Shown here: one piece after another, positions 44,060-55,829 of the stretch
Layout of the letters: each line of letters opens with the position of its first letter
Position numbering within the stretch: the first letter of the stretch is position 1
DNA from: Dichetophora obliterata
Taxonomy: Eukaryota > Arthropoda > Insecta > Diptera > Sciomyzidae
Assembly (NCBI GenBank): GCA_963920525.1
Contig: OY986438.1
Coordinates: 79,517,177 to 79,581,176 of the forward strand
Length of the DNA stretch: 64,000 bases
Direction of reading: 5' to 3'
Position numbers and translations under genes: made by a program
The notes under the pieces: generated by a model
Seen by the model: only the letters and a program-made list of their open reading frames with translations
What the model was told of the DNA's origin: nothing
The model's database searches: none

Positions 44060-44754
44060 TTGGTCAATTCCGCACGATATCGATCTAGCAGATCCTTTTT
44101 TAACAAACCACACAAAGTTGACGTGCTCATAAGCACGGAGGTATTTTTTGATCTCTTACTCAATGGAAAAATTTCATTAGGAGAAGGCCTACCATGTCTG
44201 GTTAACACGGTGTTCGGATGGATAGTAGGCGGAAAAGTATGTAGCCATGTCAACCCTCGAAGAGTTACTTGCAATGTTACAGTGGGTGCTGCCCAATCAG
44301 ATAACCTTGACATACTATTACAACGGTTTTGGGAAATTGAAGACTTCCAAACACGACCAACCGAACTTTCAGAGGAGGAAATTCGATGTGAACAGCATTT
44401 TGTTGAGAATGTTGCTCGTCTCAACGATGGCCGCATTCAAGTGCGGTTCCCATTCAAAGAAAGTCCAGATACACTTGGGGAATCATTCGAAATAGCTCGA
44501 AAAAGATTTATTTCTCTCGAGCGTCGACGACGTCGACGCAACGCAATCAAATGCTGAAGAAAATGTACATCGAGTTTATGGATGAATATGAGCGCTTAGG
44601 TCACATGACTTTAGAGACAAATAAAATCAACGGTGTTCACTATTTTATACCGCACCATTGCATTCTCAAACCTCAAAGTGAAACCACAAAGCTACGTGTC
44701 GTATTCGACGCTTCCGCACGTACTACTTCGAATCGGTCGTTGAACGATATATGA
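44060..44754 (+). pseudogene. BEL/Pao protease-RT linker and RT start
   Basis: The frame contains V-F-G-W-I-V-G-G-K and E-L-S-E-E-E-I-R-C-E-Q-H-F, typical BEL linker motifs. After a frameshift near 44555, the RT entry K-L-R-V-V-F-D-A-S-A-R-T follows. A TGA stop at 44752-44754 ends it. Confidence 0.85.
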
Positions 44755-45480
44755 ATGGTTGGCCCTAAAATACAACAAGATTTAGTAACCACTCTTTTAT
44801 CATTTCGTCTGCATAGATTTGCATTAACTGCAGACATTTAAAAAATGTATCGCCAGTTCATAGTTGACGACCGCGATCGTAGATATCATTTCATTCTTTG
44901 GCGAAAAGACTCCAATGAAGAGCTACAAGTTTTTCAACTTAATACGGTCACGTATGGCTTATCTTCTGCGCCATTTCTCGCTATTCGCAGTTTATTTTAT
45001 ATTGCAGACAAGTACGATGATGTGCTTCCTGTTGGCGAAAGCGTTTTACGCCAAGATCTTTATGTAGACGACATTTTCACGGGAGCAGACAACTTAGAAG
45101 AGTTAGAGCAGAAAAGGTACAAAGTTTCTTCAATATTAGCATCATGCGGTTTACAACTTGCGAAATGGAATTCGAATAGTTCACAAATATTGAGAAATTC
45201 GGAATCTGAAATCCAAATAAAAACATCTGAAAATATAACAAAGACATTGGGTATGTCCTGGAAAACGCAACAAGACAAGTTTTGCTTTCAATTCGATGTG
45301 TCGAACAACTCGATAGCCACCAAACGTTCGGTTTTATCGGTAGTGGCAAGCATTTTCGATATATTGGGGTTGTTAAGTCCAATCACGGTTCGTTGTAAAA
45401 TCCTGCTCCAAGAAATGTGGATCCAACACATAGGCTGGGACGAACCTCTACCTACTAAGTTACTGGATCTGTGGCTTTAA
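44755..45480 (+). pseudogene. BEL/Pao reverse transcriptase
   Basis: The frame continues with F-A-L-T-A-D-I, a stop near 44841, then M-Y-R-Q-F-I-V. It includes L-N-T-V-T-Y-G-L-S-S-A-P-F and the catalytic L-Y-V-D-D-I-F-T-G. K-R-S-V-L-S-V-V-A-S-I-F-D follows, the BEL thumb motif. A TAA at 45478-45480 interrupts before RNaseH. Confidence 0.92.
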
Positions 45481-46543
45481 ATTAAAAATGACCTATCGCA
45501 TATCAACAATATTAATGTACCACGATATGTCTTAAAATCAAAGAATATCGTCAGTGAAATTCATAGCTTCGCAGACGCGTCACAGCGAGCCTACGGCTGC
45601 TGTATCTATGTACGATTAATCGCTGATAATTGCACAAAAACGACATTACTTATTGCAGAATCCAAAATTGCGCCGATTAAGGCACAGTCTCTGCCTAGGC
45701 TTGAATTATGTGCTGCCCTCCTGCTCAGCAAAACGTGGCACAAGGTCAAACACAAATTGACCCAATATATAAATAATATTTACTTTTGGACCGATTCTAA
45801 AATTGTCTTGCAATGGCTAAAGATGCATTCTTCCACTCTCAATTGTTTTGTCGCCAACCGTGTTTCAGAATTGCAAGAAAAATCTCATGACATTACATGG
45901 AAGCATGTACCAACAAAAAATAACCAAAAAACCATCCAAAAATGCCATGTCTTTGCCAGACACAATGTGGTTTTCTGGGCCAGAATTTCTGTCGAAAACG
46001 CCAGCCGAATGGCCAACGGACGACAGCAGCAACAACAACATTGAACGAGTCACACTTGAATGTCGAAAGGCCGTTGTTTTTAAATGTAGCTCTACGGTTG
46101 CTGCTGGATCAACTATCAACAACGTTATTGATCGACATTCGTCATTTCATCAGGTGCTTCCCATCGTATCATATATTTTTTGATTTTTTAACAAGGCTCC
46201 TGCTAGAAAAAACCAGAGAGCAGCAGATATTATACACCTACCATACACAGAATTAGAAAATTCTTTTTTAAGAATAATTGCGGAAGTACAACGAGATCGT
46301 CTTGAAGACGGAATTGACTGCCTGAAGACCAACAAGCCCATAAAACCGTTGTTACAGAAACTTTCGCCATTTTTTCATGAAATAGAAATTGATGGTAAGC
46401 GTGTTGAACTAATACGAGTTGGCGGATGCTTGGCCAATGCTCCAATTCCATTCGATGCAAAATTCCCACTGCTATTGCCCAAAGATCATCGCATCACGTC
46501 GCTTTACGTTGATTTTCTACATCAAACTCATCTTCACGCTTGA
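45481..46543 (+). pseudogene. BEL/Pao RNaseH and linker to integrase
   Basis: I-H-S-F-A-D-A-S-Q-R-A-Y-G and L-P-R-L-E-L-C-A-A-L-L carry the first RNaseH acidic residues. F-W-T-D-S-K-I-V-L-Q-W-L carries the third. After a break near 45940-46040 and again near 46180, the linker continues with L-I-R-V-G-G-C-L-A-N-A. It ends before the integrase finger region. Confidence 0.88.
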
Positions 46544-47564
46544 CCGAAGGCGCTAGCAGGCCTGCTTCGTCAAAAGGTTTGGGTAGTAAACGCAAGGCAA
46601 GTCGTTCGAAAAATCGTGCGTAATTGTGTTCACTGCTTTCATTATAAGCCAAAGCTCATTGCGCAAATAATGGGAAATTTACCAGCTGATCGCTTAAGAT
46701 CACAGCGACCATTTTTGATAAGTGGTGTAGACTTTTGCGGGCCATTTTTAACGTCATATAGAATTCGTGGACGACCTCCATATTCGAATGTTTTGCATCA
46801 AAAGCAGTTCATATTCAACTTGTTTCTGACTTATCTACTAATACATTTATTTTGAGTCTGAAGACGTGTTCATTGGAAGACGTGGAATACCGCAGCGAAT
46901 TTGTTGCGATAATGCTACAAATTTTGTTGGCGCTCAAAAAAAGCTCAAGGAACTTCGAAAACGTTTTCTCAACCAAAATTCTATTGACGAGATGTTAAAT
47001 TTTGGCAACAAATTTGGCTTTGAGACCAGCTTCATACCCCCTTGGGCTCCCCACTTCGGTGGTTTGTGGGAGGCCGCAGTGAAATCGGCAAAAACTTTGT
47101 TAATAAAAAATGTCGCCTATGCCAATCTTACTTACGAAGAACTTCAAACAGTTCTTGTCGAAATAGAATTTATTTTAAATTCTCGCCCTATAACAACGTT
47201 GTCCAATGATCCAAACGATGGCGAAGCTCTCACACCCGCACATCTCTTAATTGGTACATCACTTCAATCAATACCCGACGAAAAATTTGTCATTAACAAA
47301 GCTTCGTACCTAAGCCGATGGCAGAAAGTTACGTATCTAAAGCAGCAATTCTGGGAGCTATGGTCACGCGATTATATACTGAGTCTCCAGCAACGCTCTA
47401 AATGGCTTAAAGCTAAAAAAAACATTAATATCGGTCAAGTTGTGATAGTTCACGAGGATAACACACCACCACAACAATGGCTCCTTGCACGTGTCACTCA
47501 AACTTTCCCTGAACCAGATGGAGGAATTCGTGTTATCGATCTACAAACGCAAAGGGGGTCATAA
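46544..47564 (+). pseudogene. BEL/Pao integrase
   Basis: H-Q-T-H-L-H-A (just before 46544) and C-V-H-C-F-H-Y form the zinc finger. G-V-D-F-C-G-P-F has the first catalytic Asp and C-C-D-N-A-T-N-F-V-G-A the second. F-G-G-L-W-E-A-A-V-K-S-A-K carries the Glu. The C-terminal L-S-R-W-Q-K-V-T-Y-L and R-S-K-W motifs are typical of BEL. A frameshift around 46855 splits the core; the distal 232 codons (46866-47564) are open. Confidence 0.92.
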
Positions 47565-47642
47565 CGTCGCCCAATCCACAAGGTTGCACCATTACCTAAT
47601 CCAGAAGAGGTTTGAAAGCTGTGGCTTTCAACGGGGGCAGTA

Positions 47643-47944
47643 TGTTGGGTGCGATCATCTCCAGATTATCACCTATGGTTGTTTATATTTGGAGTTTTTT
47701 TTTACTTCTAATAACAATTGTAACGAATAATGTATTTTGAACAAATAATCACTAATTTCGAATCATATTGCTCAATACTCTCACTAAATGTAACATCACA
47801 ATTTTACTCATATTGCCTTTGCTTTTTAATTTTTCTCTATACGCATATTGAAATGTACAAGTTTAAGTTAGTTGAAATAAACCAGTTGAACTACAAACAA
47901 TAACGAACCTTTAATGCCTTTATTAATTTATTTTCGCTCGAACA
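47643..47944 (+). repeat. BEL/Pao 3' LTR
   Basis: This is the 302 bp partner of the LTR at 41473, with the same ends. Differences are concentrated in the last 40 bases before the terminal TTTTCGCTCGAACA. The usual polypurine tract upstream is short (ACGGGGGCAGTA). Confidence 0.92.
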
Positions 47945-49400
47945 GGCATGATAAGTGTGTCTAAACATTGGACTAGTAAGTGCGGGGGTAACAAGTCTGG
48001 GCCGGGTCCTTTACTTGTATCAATTTCTTTAATCGCATTAGATATCTCATCACGCCTTAGTTGGATATGATTAATTATAGGACAAATTCCTGAAAAGGGA
48101 AGGGAACAATAAGTACTACTTGTAAAGACACAGAAAACCTTTTTAAATAGTCTGCCTATAAGTTGCTGATTTCATGAAGGTTGGAGGAATTGACATCACC
48201 TTTAAACTTAGAAGATGGATAGCCGCTAGATTTTCACTTCATGTTAACGAAGTCAAAAAATATTGTGGCTCTTGGACAATTTTCTCTCCGATAAGGTTAG
48301 TGTACAACTTGTACGCTTCTTCTGACTTGATAGAGAACTCTTTGGATAGCTCGGAATATCTTAGCTTCAGTTCATCGCTTACATTATCGGTGGTTTTGAG
48401 AAGTTCGTAAATTTTGTTTCTTTGGTTCCTCAAAAATCTGAAATCTGCCATGGCTCCGAAAGCTTATTCTTTTTCTTTATTTTTGGAACATAATTTTCGA
48501 TAGCAGTAAAAATCTATGTCTAAATCTATGTTGGTTAGAATAGTTTTCCAGTTTAGAGCATTTAGATAATATTTTATACTTTCGTAATCGGCATTGAGGT
48601 AATCGTATGCAATGGAGTTATTATAAGACTGGGTAAAAGTGATGTCGCTATCAGAGTAAGCAACTGTTAAAGCTGTATGGTGAACAGTGTTAGTAAATAA
48701 ATTTTCTGCTTCAGTGCATCGAGTAACCTTCACTTCATCGTACGAGTTTGTAAAGATAAGGTCCAACCCTCTGCCATTTTTATTTTGTTCAGAAGAAACT
48801 TGCTGCAGATCGTTGCCATAAAAGGTACTGAATAATGAGAAATATATGGCATTAGAAAGGTTAACAGGAAGAAGATAGCTGTCATTTTCATCAACGACAA
48901 AAGAGATATTTAGACGGTTGAAGTCACCAAGAAAAACAACCTTATCTTCCTCTTTAAGAGGGTGTAAAGGAGGACAGTGTTTCACATAGCTCGTTGTGTG
49001 TTGTTTCAGCCGGGAGGAATGTAAATGACACCTATGTACATAAAAAGACTATTTCCTGAACAAACTTTAATTATGCGGTGATCAAAATGGGTATGCGTAT
49101 CTATTAGCTCACTTGAAAAAGAATTGTGAGTTGCTATGAGAACACCACCTCCTCTAGAAAGACCAGTTGAGTAGTAATCCCGATCGTTTCTGAAGACACT
49201 CCAATTACTGTCAAGAATTTCCTCATTATTGAAGGCATCATTTAACCATGTTTCAGTGAATACTAGAACATTGAAGTGACATTATTTGGCGTCCACATAA
49301 AATTTATTTAATTTGCTTCTCATGCCGCCACAGTTATGGTAAAATATATTTAAGAAATGAGAGTTAGAGACGATAATATTGTTTTTTATCGCGATTTTTG
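47945..49400 (-). pseudogene. LINE 1: endonuclease and pre-RT part
   Basis: This is the continuation of the minus-strand LINE on the far side of the BEL insertion. It encodes the end of an APE-type endonuclease (V-F-L-G-D-F-N-R at about 48940, H-H-T-A-L-T-V near 48690) and further N-terminal blocks to about 49330 (G-G-G-V-L-I-A; T-E-T-W-L-N-D). Downstream is the linker toward RT (F-L-R-N-Q-R-N-K-I, 48239-48451). Frames are broken at several points (near 49000 and 48460). Confidence 0.83.
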
Positions 49401-50025
49401 AAGAAGGGAGATATGTTTAGTCTTGACGTGAGCACCATAGGTATCAAGATCCACCTTGACTTGATCGATCGTCACGTCGAGTTGGTCGTGAAAACGAATA
49501 AATAGGTTAAGCAAGTCATCAACATCGGTAGGCAGACCTTCTTACTGAATTTAAACTTTAAGATAAGTCTATCATTCACACTCTTCAGTTTTTTGCTACG
49601 GTTATCGCATTCAGATGATGTTCATGATGTTCCAAACTTATGGATCAATTTGCGCGGTGAAGCCACAGGAATAGCAATAGGTGGCCCCATTTCTTTATCA
49701 GAGAGAGAGGCCGGTGGTGAGCGCAAAGAAGAAGTGGAGTAGGATCGGTAGCTTCTATGATTTCTTCAATGATAGAAGAAGCGTTATAATGGGCTGATTC
49801 TGGGTGCTGAACTCTTTCTGGTGCATATCTGATATAATCAGTAATTTTGAGCAAGCGACACCCAAAATATTTCATGATCATCACTCATTTCATTTACCTT
49901 ATGGTGTAAAACTTCAACTAGTGGATCTGGCTGCTGAGGTGGTGGTAAAGTTACCCTTGAATTGGATTGTATCTTTGTGTCGACGTCTATTCTAAGAACC
50001 ACGAGATTTTCCGATATGTTTTGTA

Positions 50026-50445
50026 TTACACGTTTTTCGTTTTCAGTTGTTTATACTTATGCGTTAAAGAGTTATAAATTTCGGTTATCGCGATTTCAAA
50101 AGATGACATATTATTTTTTAAATCAGCTATGGTGTCCGTGACTGTTGTAAGGTTACTAGCAAGTTTAGATATTTTTGTATCCAGGTCAGATTTTGCGGAA
50201 TCAATAAAGCTGCTGAGATCTTCGGCAGTTTTTAAGACACCATCGACCTTAGTAACTTGCTCACCTATTTTTTTTAAACATTGTTTAGTGTCAGACCGTA
50301 GCGAGTTTGTTGTATCACTTGGGCACTTTACTGCAAGAAGGACGTGTAAGAGTGAAATATCCTTGCACTCATCGCAGTGAAATAAAAAGTTACACACAGG
50401 CTCTTGCATGCAACCTTTGTTGCATTGTGGTCTTCCATGGTGCAT
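50026..50445 (-). pseudogene. LINE 1: ORF1-type protein
   Basis: A 139-codon minus-strand frame starts M-H-H-G-R-P-Q-C-N-K-G-C, followed by H-C-D-E-C-K, a truncated PHD-like zinc region. A long predicted coiled coil follows (repeated L/I/V heptads, D-L-S-S-F-I-D-S-A-K-S-D-L). PHD plus coiled coil is a common ORF1 layout in CR1/Jockey-group LINEs. The sequence between it and the endonuclease (49400-50025) is broken. Confidence 0.7.
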
Positions 50446-50460
50446 AGAGATGAAGCACGG

Positions 50461-51899
50461 TTTTTTTCCATGTTTAAATGCTTTTTTTAAATTGTTTAAG
50501 CGTAATTAGTTCAAAATCGGTAAGTTGCTTTAATAATTAGTTCTAGCCAAATAGCAGTTATTTATTTTCTTTTTTATTTTTGTTTATAGTTTATTTTTGG
50601 CTTCGCACTGGATTGTCACAAAGAAATGATTTTGCTGAATTGCAATTTGACACTTAATTAATTCTTGTGTTTTTAATTCTTTGCGTTTTTTCGCAATAAT
50701 TAATTATTGTAACTAGGTCAAAAGAACTTGCATAGAGAAATAGAACTTTTATATTTGTTTTTGATTTTATATTATGAACGGTGAGCGAGGTCGCGGAGCT
50801 ATTTAATAACACGTCCGATCGGTTTGACTTCTGCGTTGATTTTGAAGAGATCATTCCCGTTTTGTTCATGCATTTCAATAAGGTTTCCCCGTTCTTCTCT
50901 TAACATTTTCCCATTTTCCCCCCTTTTCCAAAATTCAGTGTTTTATTTTAAATAGAAACCAAAACAATACAAACCTTAGTAATGTAATTAAAAATAGGCC
51001 TAAAAAATGTATCACACTTTGCTTGTACATATTACTTCAGTGTAACTGCGCACAATTTCTTTTCATTTCTAATCCTTTTCAGTTTTAACTTTTTATATGT
51101 ATTTTGGTGTACAAAATAGCATTTGCGGTACGGTTATCTAACCGATTTCTTATATTAGTTTTATTTAAATTTATGGCAAAAAAGCTCTCTCAGCACATAC
51201 ACCACTAAGCGGAAGAAAAAAATGAACGATATCATTTTTTTAGTTTTTGGGAATATGCAACATGGTTCATATTTAAAACATGGTGCTAAAAATTTAGTAC
51301 ATTTTGTGTTAGTATATTTAATAAATCAATATTTCTTAGTGACCTATATTCTAAATCTAAATTTATTCTAAAAGATAAATGAATTCTGATTTTTTAAATA
51401 AATGGGGGAAATTGCAGCACAACAGAATTAATGAAGGAAGCATGTTGTTTTTCAAAACGAGAGGATTAACAAATGTTAAAAGTCTTAATGCTCCGCCCAG
51501 AAATTAAATCTTTTAAAAGCTCTCAGTTTTACTTATACATTTTCTATAATTTGCTAATCAAATAAATCAAATGACGCCGGACAGAACAAATAACGTTTGA
51601 GTTTAGAGATACAAATTACGTTTATCGAAATTATTTTACACGAAATACACATAGTAATAAAATTAAATTAAAATTCAAGATGATTCAGATAATTTAAAAT
51701 ATATTTAAATACATGATGTTATAAACTTCATAACATAATTTTTTGATTTTGTGACAAAATTACTCTTTTTGCATAAAAACGCGGTCATCCTCAGATTCCC
51801 CGTTTTTATTAGTGTTATTCCCGTTTTCCCTTTTGGGTTGAAAATTCCCGAAACATGGGGTACATTCCCTTTAATGGTAACACTGGTTACAGGATTGAC
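50461..51899. other. intergenic, no gene recognised
   Basis: AT-rich sequence with no coding region. Two pyrimidine-rich stretches with CCCGTTTT/TTTTCCC motifs, near 50846-50935 and 51797-51870, lie in the same orientation. They may be ends of one repeat family. Confidence 0.35.
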
Positions 51900-52077
51900 T
51901 CTTGTCTTAAAATTCTTACTTACTTAGTTACTTAGTTGGCGCTACAACCGTATGTGGGTCCTGGCCTATTCTAAGAATCTGCTCCAGCCATTTCCGTCTC
52001 TCGCTTGCTGACGCCAGTTGGAAATTTCAAGCTTCGTTAGGTTGTCCTCTACTTCTAATCTTTCTAATCGGGACAAT
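51900..52077 (-). pseudogene. non-LTR element, 3' remnant
   Basis: The stretch starting TTACTTAGTTGGCGCTACAA recalls the 3' part of a dipteran LINE family; the RT fragment on the other side of the 1.5 kb palindrome (53591-53945) is probably the same element. Assignment is weak on its own. Confidence 0.4.
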
Positions 52078-53583
52078 AGGGCGAATTGAATTACAATTTT
52101 TTACGAATTTCATATTCTAAGAGGTTTCAAAAGTTGCATTGGGTGGTCAGGATCTCCAAAAAAAAATTTAGAAAAATATAAGGATCTCTTCCTCTCCCGC
52201 AAGGACAAAGTTGGTTTTTTTAAAAATTGTAAAAATCACCATCTCAAAATGCTTTAATTTTTGAAAGAAAAACTACATATGTATTAAAGCAAAAGTAAAT
52301 ATAAGCTTTAACTAACAATATTTTGGCAAACAGGATGCTACACTTGGTTTTTACCCAAAAGGATTCGAATAAAAATACACTCAAGATAGCACAGAAGTTT
52401 TAATTGTTTTCTGATTGTTAAAGTTTTGGTGATATTTATTACAGTGTTAAGGCTTTCCTTAAATATGGCGAACTAATAATTTCTATATTTTTCGCATATG
52501 CATTTTCTTTTTTTGAAGAAATGTGTACTTGAATGCAATTTTTTAACTTTTTTAAAAAAAAAAATTAATGTAAGGTTTTATATCTCGGGCACCAGAAGTG
52601 GTACCGAAAATAATTTTCGCAATTCGGATTCTGCAAATAGTTTTGAACGAAATCCTGTCTAAAAATATCTCTTTTAAATCAGCAGGAAAAGGGCACGGTT
52701 TTTTCCTATTTTGATATTTAAAAAAAGTTACTAAATTGCAACAATTTTGTTCATATCTCTTTTATGGTTATTATTTCATTAAAACACTTAAAAAAAAAAT
52801 TGTTCAGTCAGTTAAGACCCATCGAATGGCAAGCTCAGAAACTCAAAATTTTAGCATAAAATTTATATGAATGCTGAGTTGAGGTGTTTTAACGAAATAA
52901 TAAAATTCATGTTAGGACGGAAAATTTTTTTAAAAAATCGAAATAGGAAAAAAAATCGACATCTTATCCTGATGTTATAAATTGATTCTTTTGGACAGGG
53001 TGCTGTTCAGAAATATATGAAGAATCTAAATTAAGAAAATTATCTTCGATACCACTTCTAGCGCCCGAGATATAAAACCTTATATTAATTTTTTTGAAAA
53101 AGTTAAAAAATTGCACTCAAGTATACGTTTCCTAAAAACAAGAAAATGCATACGGAAAAAATATGAAAATTATTAATTCGCCAAATGTAAGAAAAACGTC
53201 AACACAATAATCAAAATCGCCAAAATTTAGACAACCAGATAGGAGCCAAAAGTTCTGTGCTACTTCGAATGTACCTTTAGATTCGAATATCCTTCACACA
53301 GGAACTTTTGGGTAAAAATCGAGAAAGTCATCGTGTTTAGCAGGATATTGTTAGTTAAAGTATATATTTATTTTTACTTTAAGACATATGTAGTTTTTCT
53401 TACAAAAATCGAAGTATTTTGAGATCGTGGTATTCTACTGTTTTCTTAAAAAACAACTTTGTCCTTGCGGGAGAGGACGACATCTTTATTTTTACCTAAA
53501 ATTTTATTTGGGAGATCTTGACCACAGTATGCAACTTTTAAGACCTCTTAGAAAACGATCTAAATTTTTCGATACGCCTTACT
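52078..53583. mobile_element. 1.5 kb foldback element (near-complete palindrome)
   Basis: The two halves are inverted copies of about 700-750 bp with a loop of about 100 bp centred near 52836. Paired blocks include AGGGCGAATTGAA/AAGGCGTATCGAA at the tips, CTAAGAGGT, GACAAAGTT, GAATTAATAATTT-type sequence, TATATCTCGGGC and TTTTAACGAAATAA. Flanks repeat GGACAAT (52071-52077 and 53584-53590), and the flanking bases may extend it to 9 bp with mismatches. No coding frame. Foldback/MULE-type elements with long inverted repeats and 8-9 bp duplications are the closest known pattern. Confidence 0.85.
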
Positions 53584-53590
53584 GGACAAT

Positions 53591-53945
53591 GCTGAACTGA
53601 CCTCGCGCGTATTATGGCTAATGATATCTATGTCATCAGCATACGAAAGCAGCATAACACTCTTGTAGAATATTGTGCCGCTACATCTCAGATCAGCAGC
53701 TTGGATGATCTTCTCCATTATCAGGTTAAAAAAATCTCACGATAAGGAATCACCTCGTCTGAAACCTCGTTTGATAACAAATGGTGGGTAGAGGTCCTTC
53801 CCAATTTTAACTGTGCTGCTGGTGTTGCTCAGTGTCATCCTGCAAAGTCGTATTAGTTTTGCAGGAATACCAAATTCAGACATGGTGGAGTATAGACTGG
53901 CCCAGAGAGAGCCAAGTTCGGGCCCGGGGGATTACAACATACGGG
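53591..53945 (-). pseudogene. non-LTR reverse transcriptase fragment
   Basis: On the minus strand the sequence encodes part of a LINE RT. The catalytic region is L-L-S-Y-A-D-D-I-D-I-I (about 53620-53650), preceded by R-G-D-S-L-S near 53745 and K-L-I-R-L-C-R-M-T near 53840. It differs from LINE 1 and LINE 2 in this window. It is interrupted by the palindromic element. Confidence 0.7.
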
Positions 53946-54982
53946 CCCCCCTGAAATACTCAAAAAATGCAATAAGAAAAGTATAAACCAGTGCAAGCCA
54001 TTGCGAGATCTATGCAAAAATTATTATTTAGTTCTTAGTTATTAAATATAGTACATAGTGGTCTTTAAGTCATGCGTCATGACAAGTAAAATATATCCTA
54101 TTATCGTTGTTGTCTGTATTAGTTGTCTCTACCTAAAGACTCTACCTAACGAATTTTTTTGAGTGACACTCCGAATAATTAAAATGTACTGATAATTTGT
54201 ATTATTATTATTTAATTTTTATTATTATTTTTAATTCTGTTTATTCATTGTAAAAACCCGAATTTTGAGAGTTTAAAAAAACTATTGATATATAAAATTC
54301 TGCGCAAATTAAAAATTTTTATATATTTCGTTAAATGTCGATGAAATTTTTAAAGTGAAAGGGTAAATTTTTCGCATAATTGCAGTTTTGACGTTTATTG
54401 GGATTTTCTTTTGTCAACAAAAAATTAACACTTGGTTTTTACACTGCAGAGCTTGTAAATATATTTAAAAAAGACATAGGCATTTCTTTTTACAAATAGT
54501 GCCAAATTGAGGCTAACATCATTTGAAAATAAATTATCATCATTAAAAATTTAACTGATTATATACACGAATATCTTCATTACTTTCAAAGGAAATCAAG
54601 CAAAATTTTTACAACCAGAATTATTAAAGGATTTTTCAAAAACTTTTATACCATCCAGATATTGTTGGACATCTTCAAAGAAGTTAAGAAAACAACCTAA
54701 CTTGTATTATATAGAAATTAAATTTATGTCGATTTTTTGTAGTATAAATGTAGGAAAAACATACCTTTGAATAAACGAAAGGTGGTTTTGTAACGAATTT
54801 GTTTAACTTGTCTATAATTTTCTTGTCCCCACAGCACGAATAGTACAACTCTCGTCGATTTTCGATTCGAATAACTCGATCTATCAAGTATCTAAAACTT
54901 AACAATTAACTGGTCCCTTTTTTTTGAAAATTTCAGATTTTTTTTTACTCAAAGTGATGTTTTTCTTGCATTTTTTATATTC
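53946..54982. other. intergenic, no gene recognised
   Basis: AT-rich, with a G/C-rich patch GGGCCCGGGGG / GGGCCCCCC near 53915-53955 that resembles a transposon end. No coding region is recognised; a 73-codon minus-strand frame at 54684 has no motif. Confidence 0.35.
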
Positions 54983-55313
54983 ATAGCCGATACACATTGA
55001 CTGCAACAGGCCTCCACCGACAAAACGAAAACTTGCCGTCAGAGAGAAATATCACAGTATTCTCGACGACTTGATTATAATGAACGCAACAACGACAGCC
55101 TGTATTTCATACAAAACATAAACAAACTCTTCTATGTTAGCTTTTGTCGTCTGTTAAATTAGACATAGATTGAAGTCTGCGGCAGCAACAATTATAGTTG
55201 TGTTCTCTCTTTGTCGTGCCGTCTTCAAAAAATACATCTTCATAAGAAAACATGCGTTCCATTTTTTGACAATTTGCGTTCGTCGCTTGTCGCAGTCAAT
55301 GTGTAACGGCTAT
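54983..55313. mobile_element. MITE, copy 3 of 3
   Basis: This is an independent copy of the element at 525-854 and 9444-9773, about 90% identical by eye, in unrelated flanks. Terminal repeats are ATAGCCGATACACATTGAC and inverted ATAGCCGTTACACATTGAC. A 69-codon frame crossing it is not a gene. Confidence 0.85.
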
Positions 55314-55829
55314 CACTCGCAATATTACATACCCAGCAGAAATGAAGACCCTAATAAAACTTATAGCCGACTTCAATAATGAAACATGGAGGACTTTTGT
55401 TTTGTTTACCTACTATTTTAAGTTAAGTTTTTAAAAGATAACGTGGATAAGATCAACTAAAAATAAGAAAGAAATTTTGGAATTCATTTTTTGAAGAGTT
55501 TGCAACTTTGAAAACAAATTTGTTTTATTAGCAGCAGACCTACAATTTTTTAAGTAAGTTGAGAAGGATCCGTTGCAAATAACTGTAAGTTTTCAATTTC
55601 CATTATTAAATATTCAATATATTATATAATATATATTTTCTTATCAATGAAATCCTAATTTTATTCGAAAATTAAAGAGGAAATGTTTCAAACTTACAGA
55701 TACGAGTAGATAAATTAAATGTGCGAGTAGATAAAAATGATATGTCATTTCCATAATTGAAAAAATGTAAGCATACGTTGTTGATGTTTAATTCAATGAA
55801 GATAACTCAACACACACATTGTTATCATA
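55314..55829. other. intergenic, no gene recognised
   Basis: AT-rich spacer between a MITE and a mariner; no repeat or coding signal. Confidence 0.4.

Larger units (their letters stand above)
41473..47944 (+). mobile_element. complete but decayed BEL/Pao retrotransposon
   Basis: Two LTRs (41473-41773 and 47643-47944) bracket gag, protease, RT, RNaseH and integrase in the BEL/Pao order on the plus strand. The LTRs start TGTTGGGTGCG and end CTCGAACA. They differ at roughly 17 of 301 aligned positions by my count, so the insertion is not recent. Flanks are GGAAT (41468-41472) and GGCAT (47945-47949), a 5 bp duplication with one change. It interrupts a minus-strand LINE, which continues on both sides. 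Confidence 0.93.

Noticed and set aside
44008..44436. Minus-strand 142-codon frame
   Set aside because: It is the antisense of the BEL protease-RT linker, which is well supported on the plus strand.
55170..55379. Plus-strand 69-codon frame with a hydrophobic start
   Set aside because: It lies inside and just past the MITE; the equivalent frame in the other two copies is not maintained, so it is not a gene.
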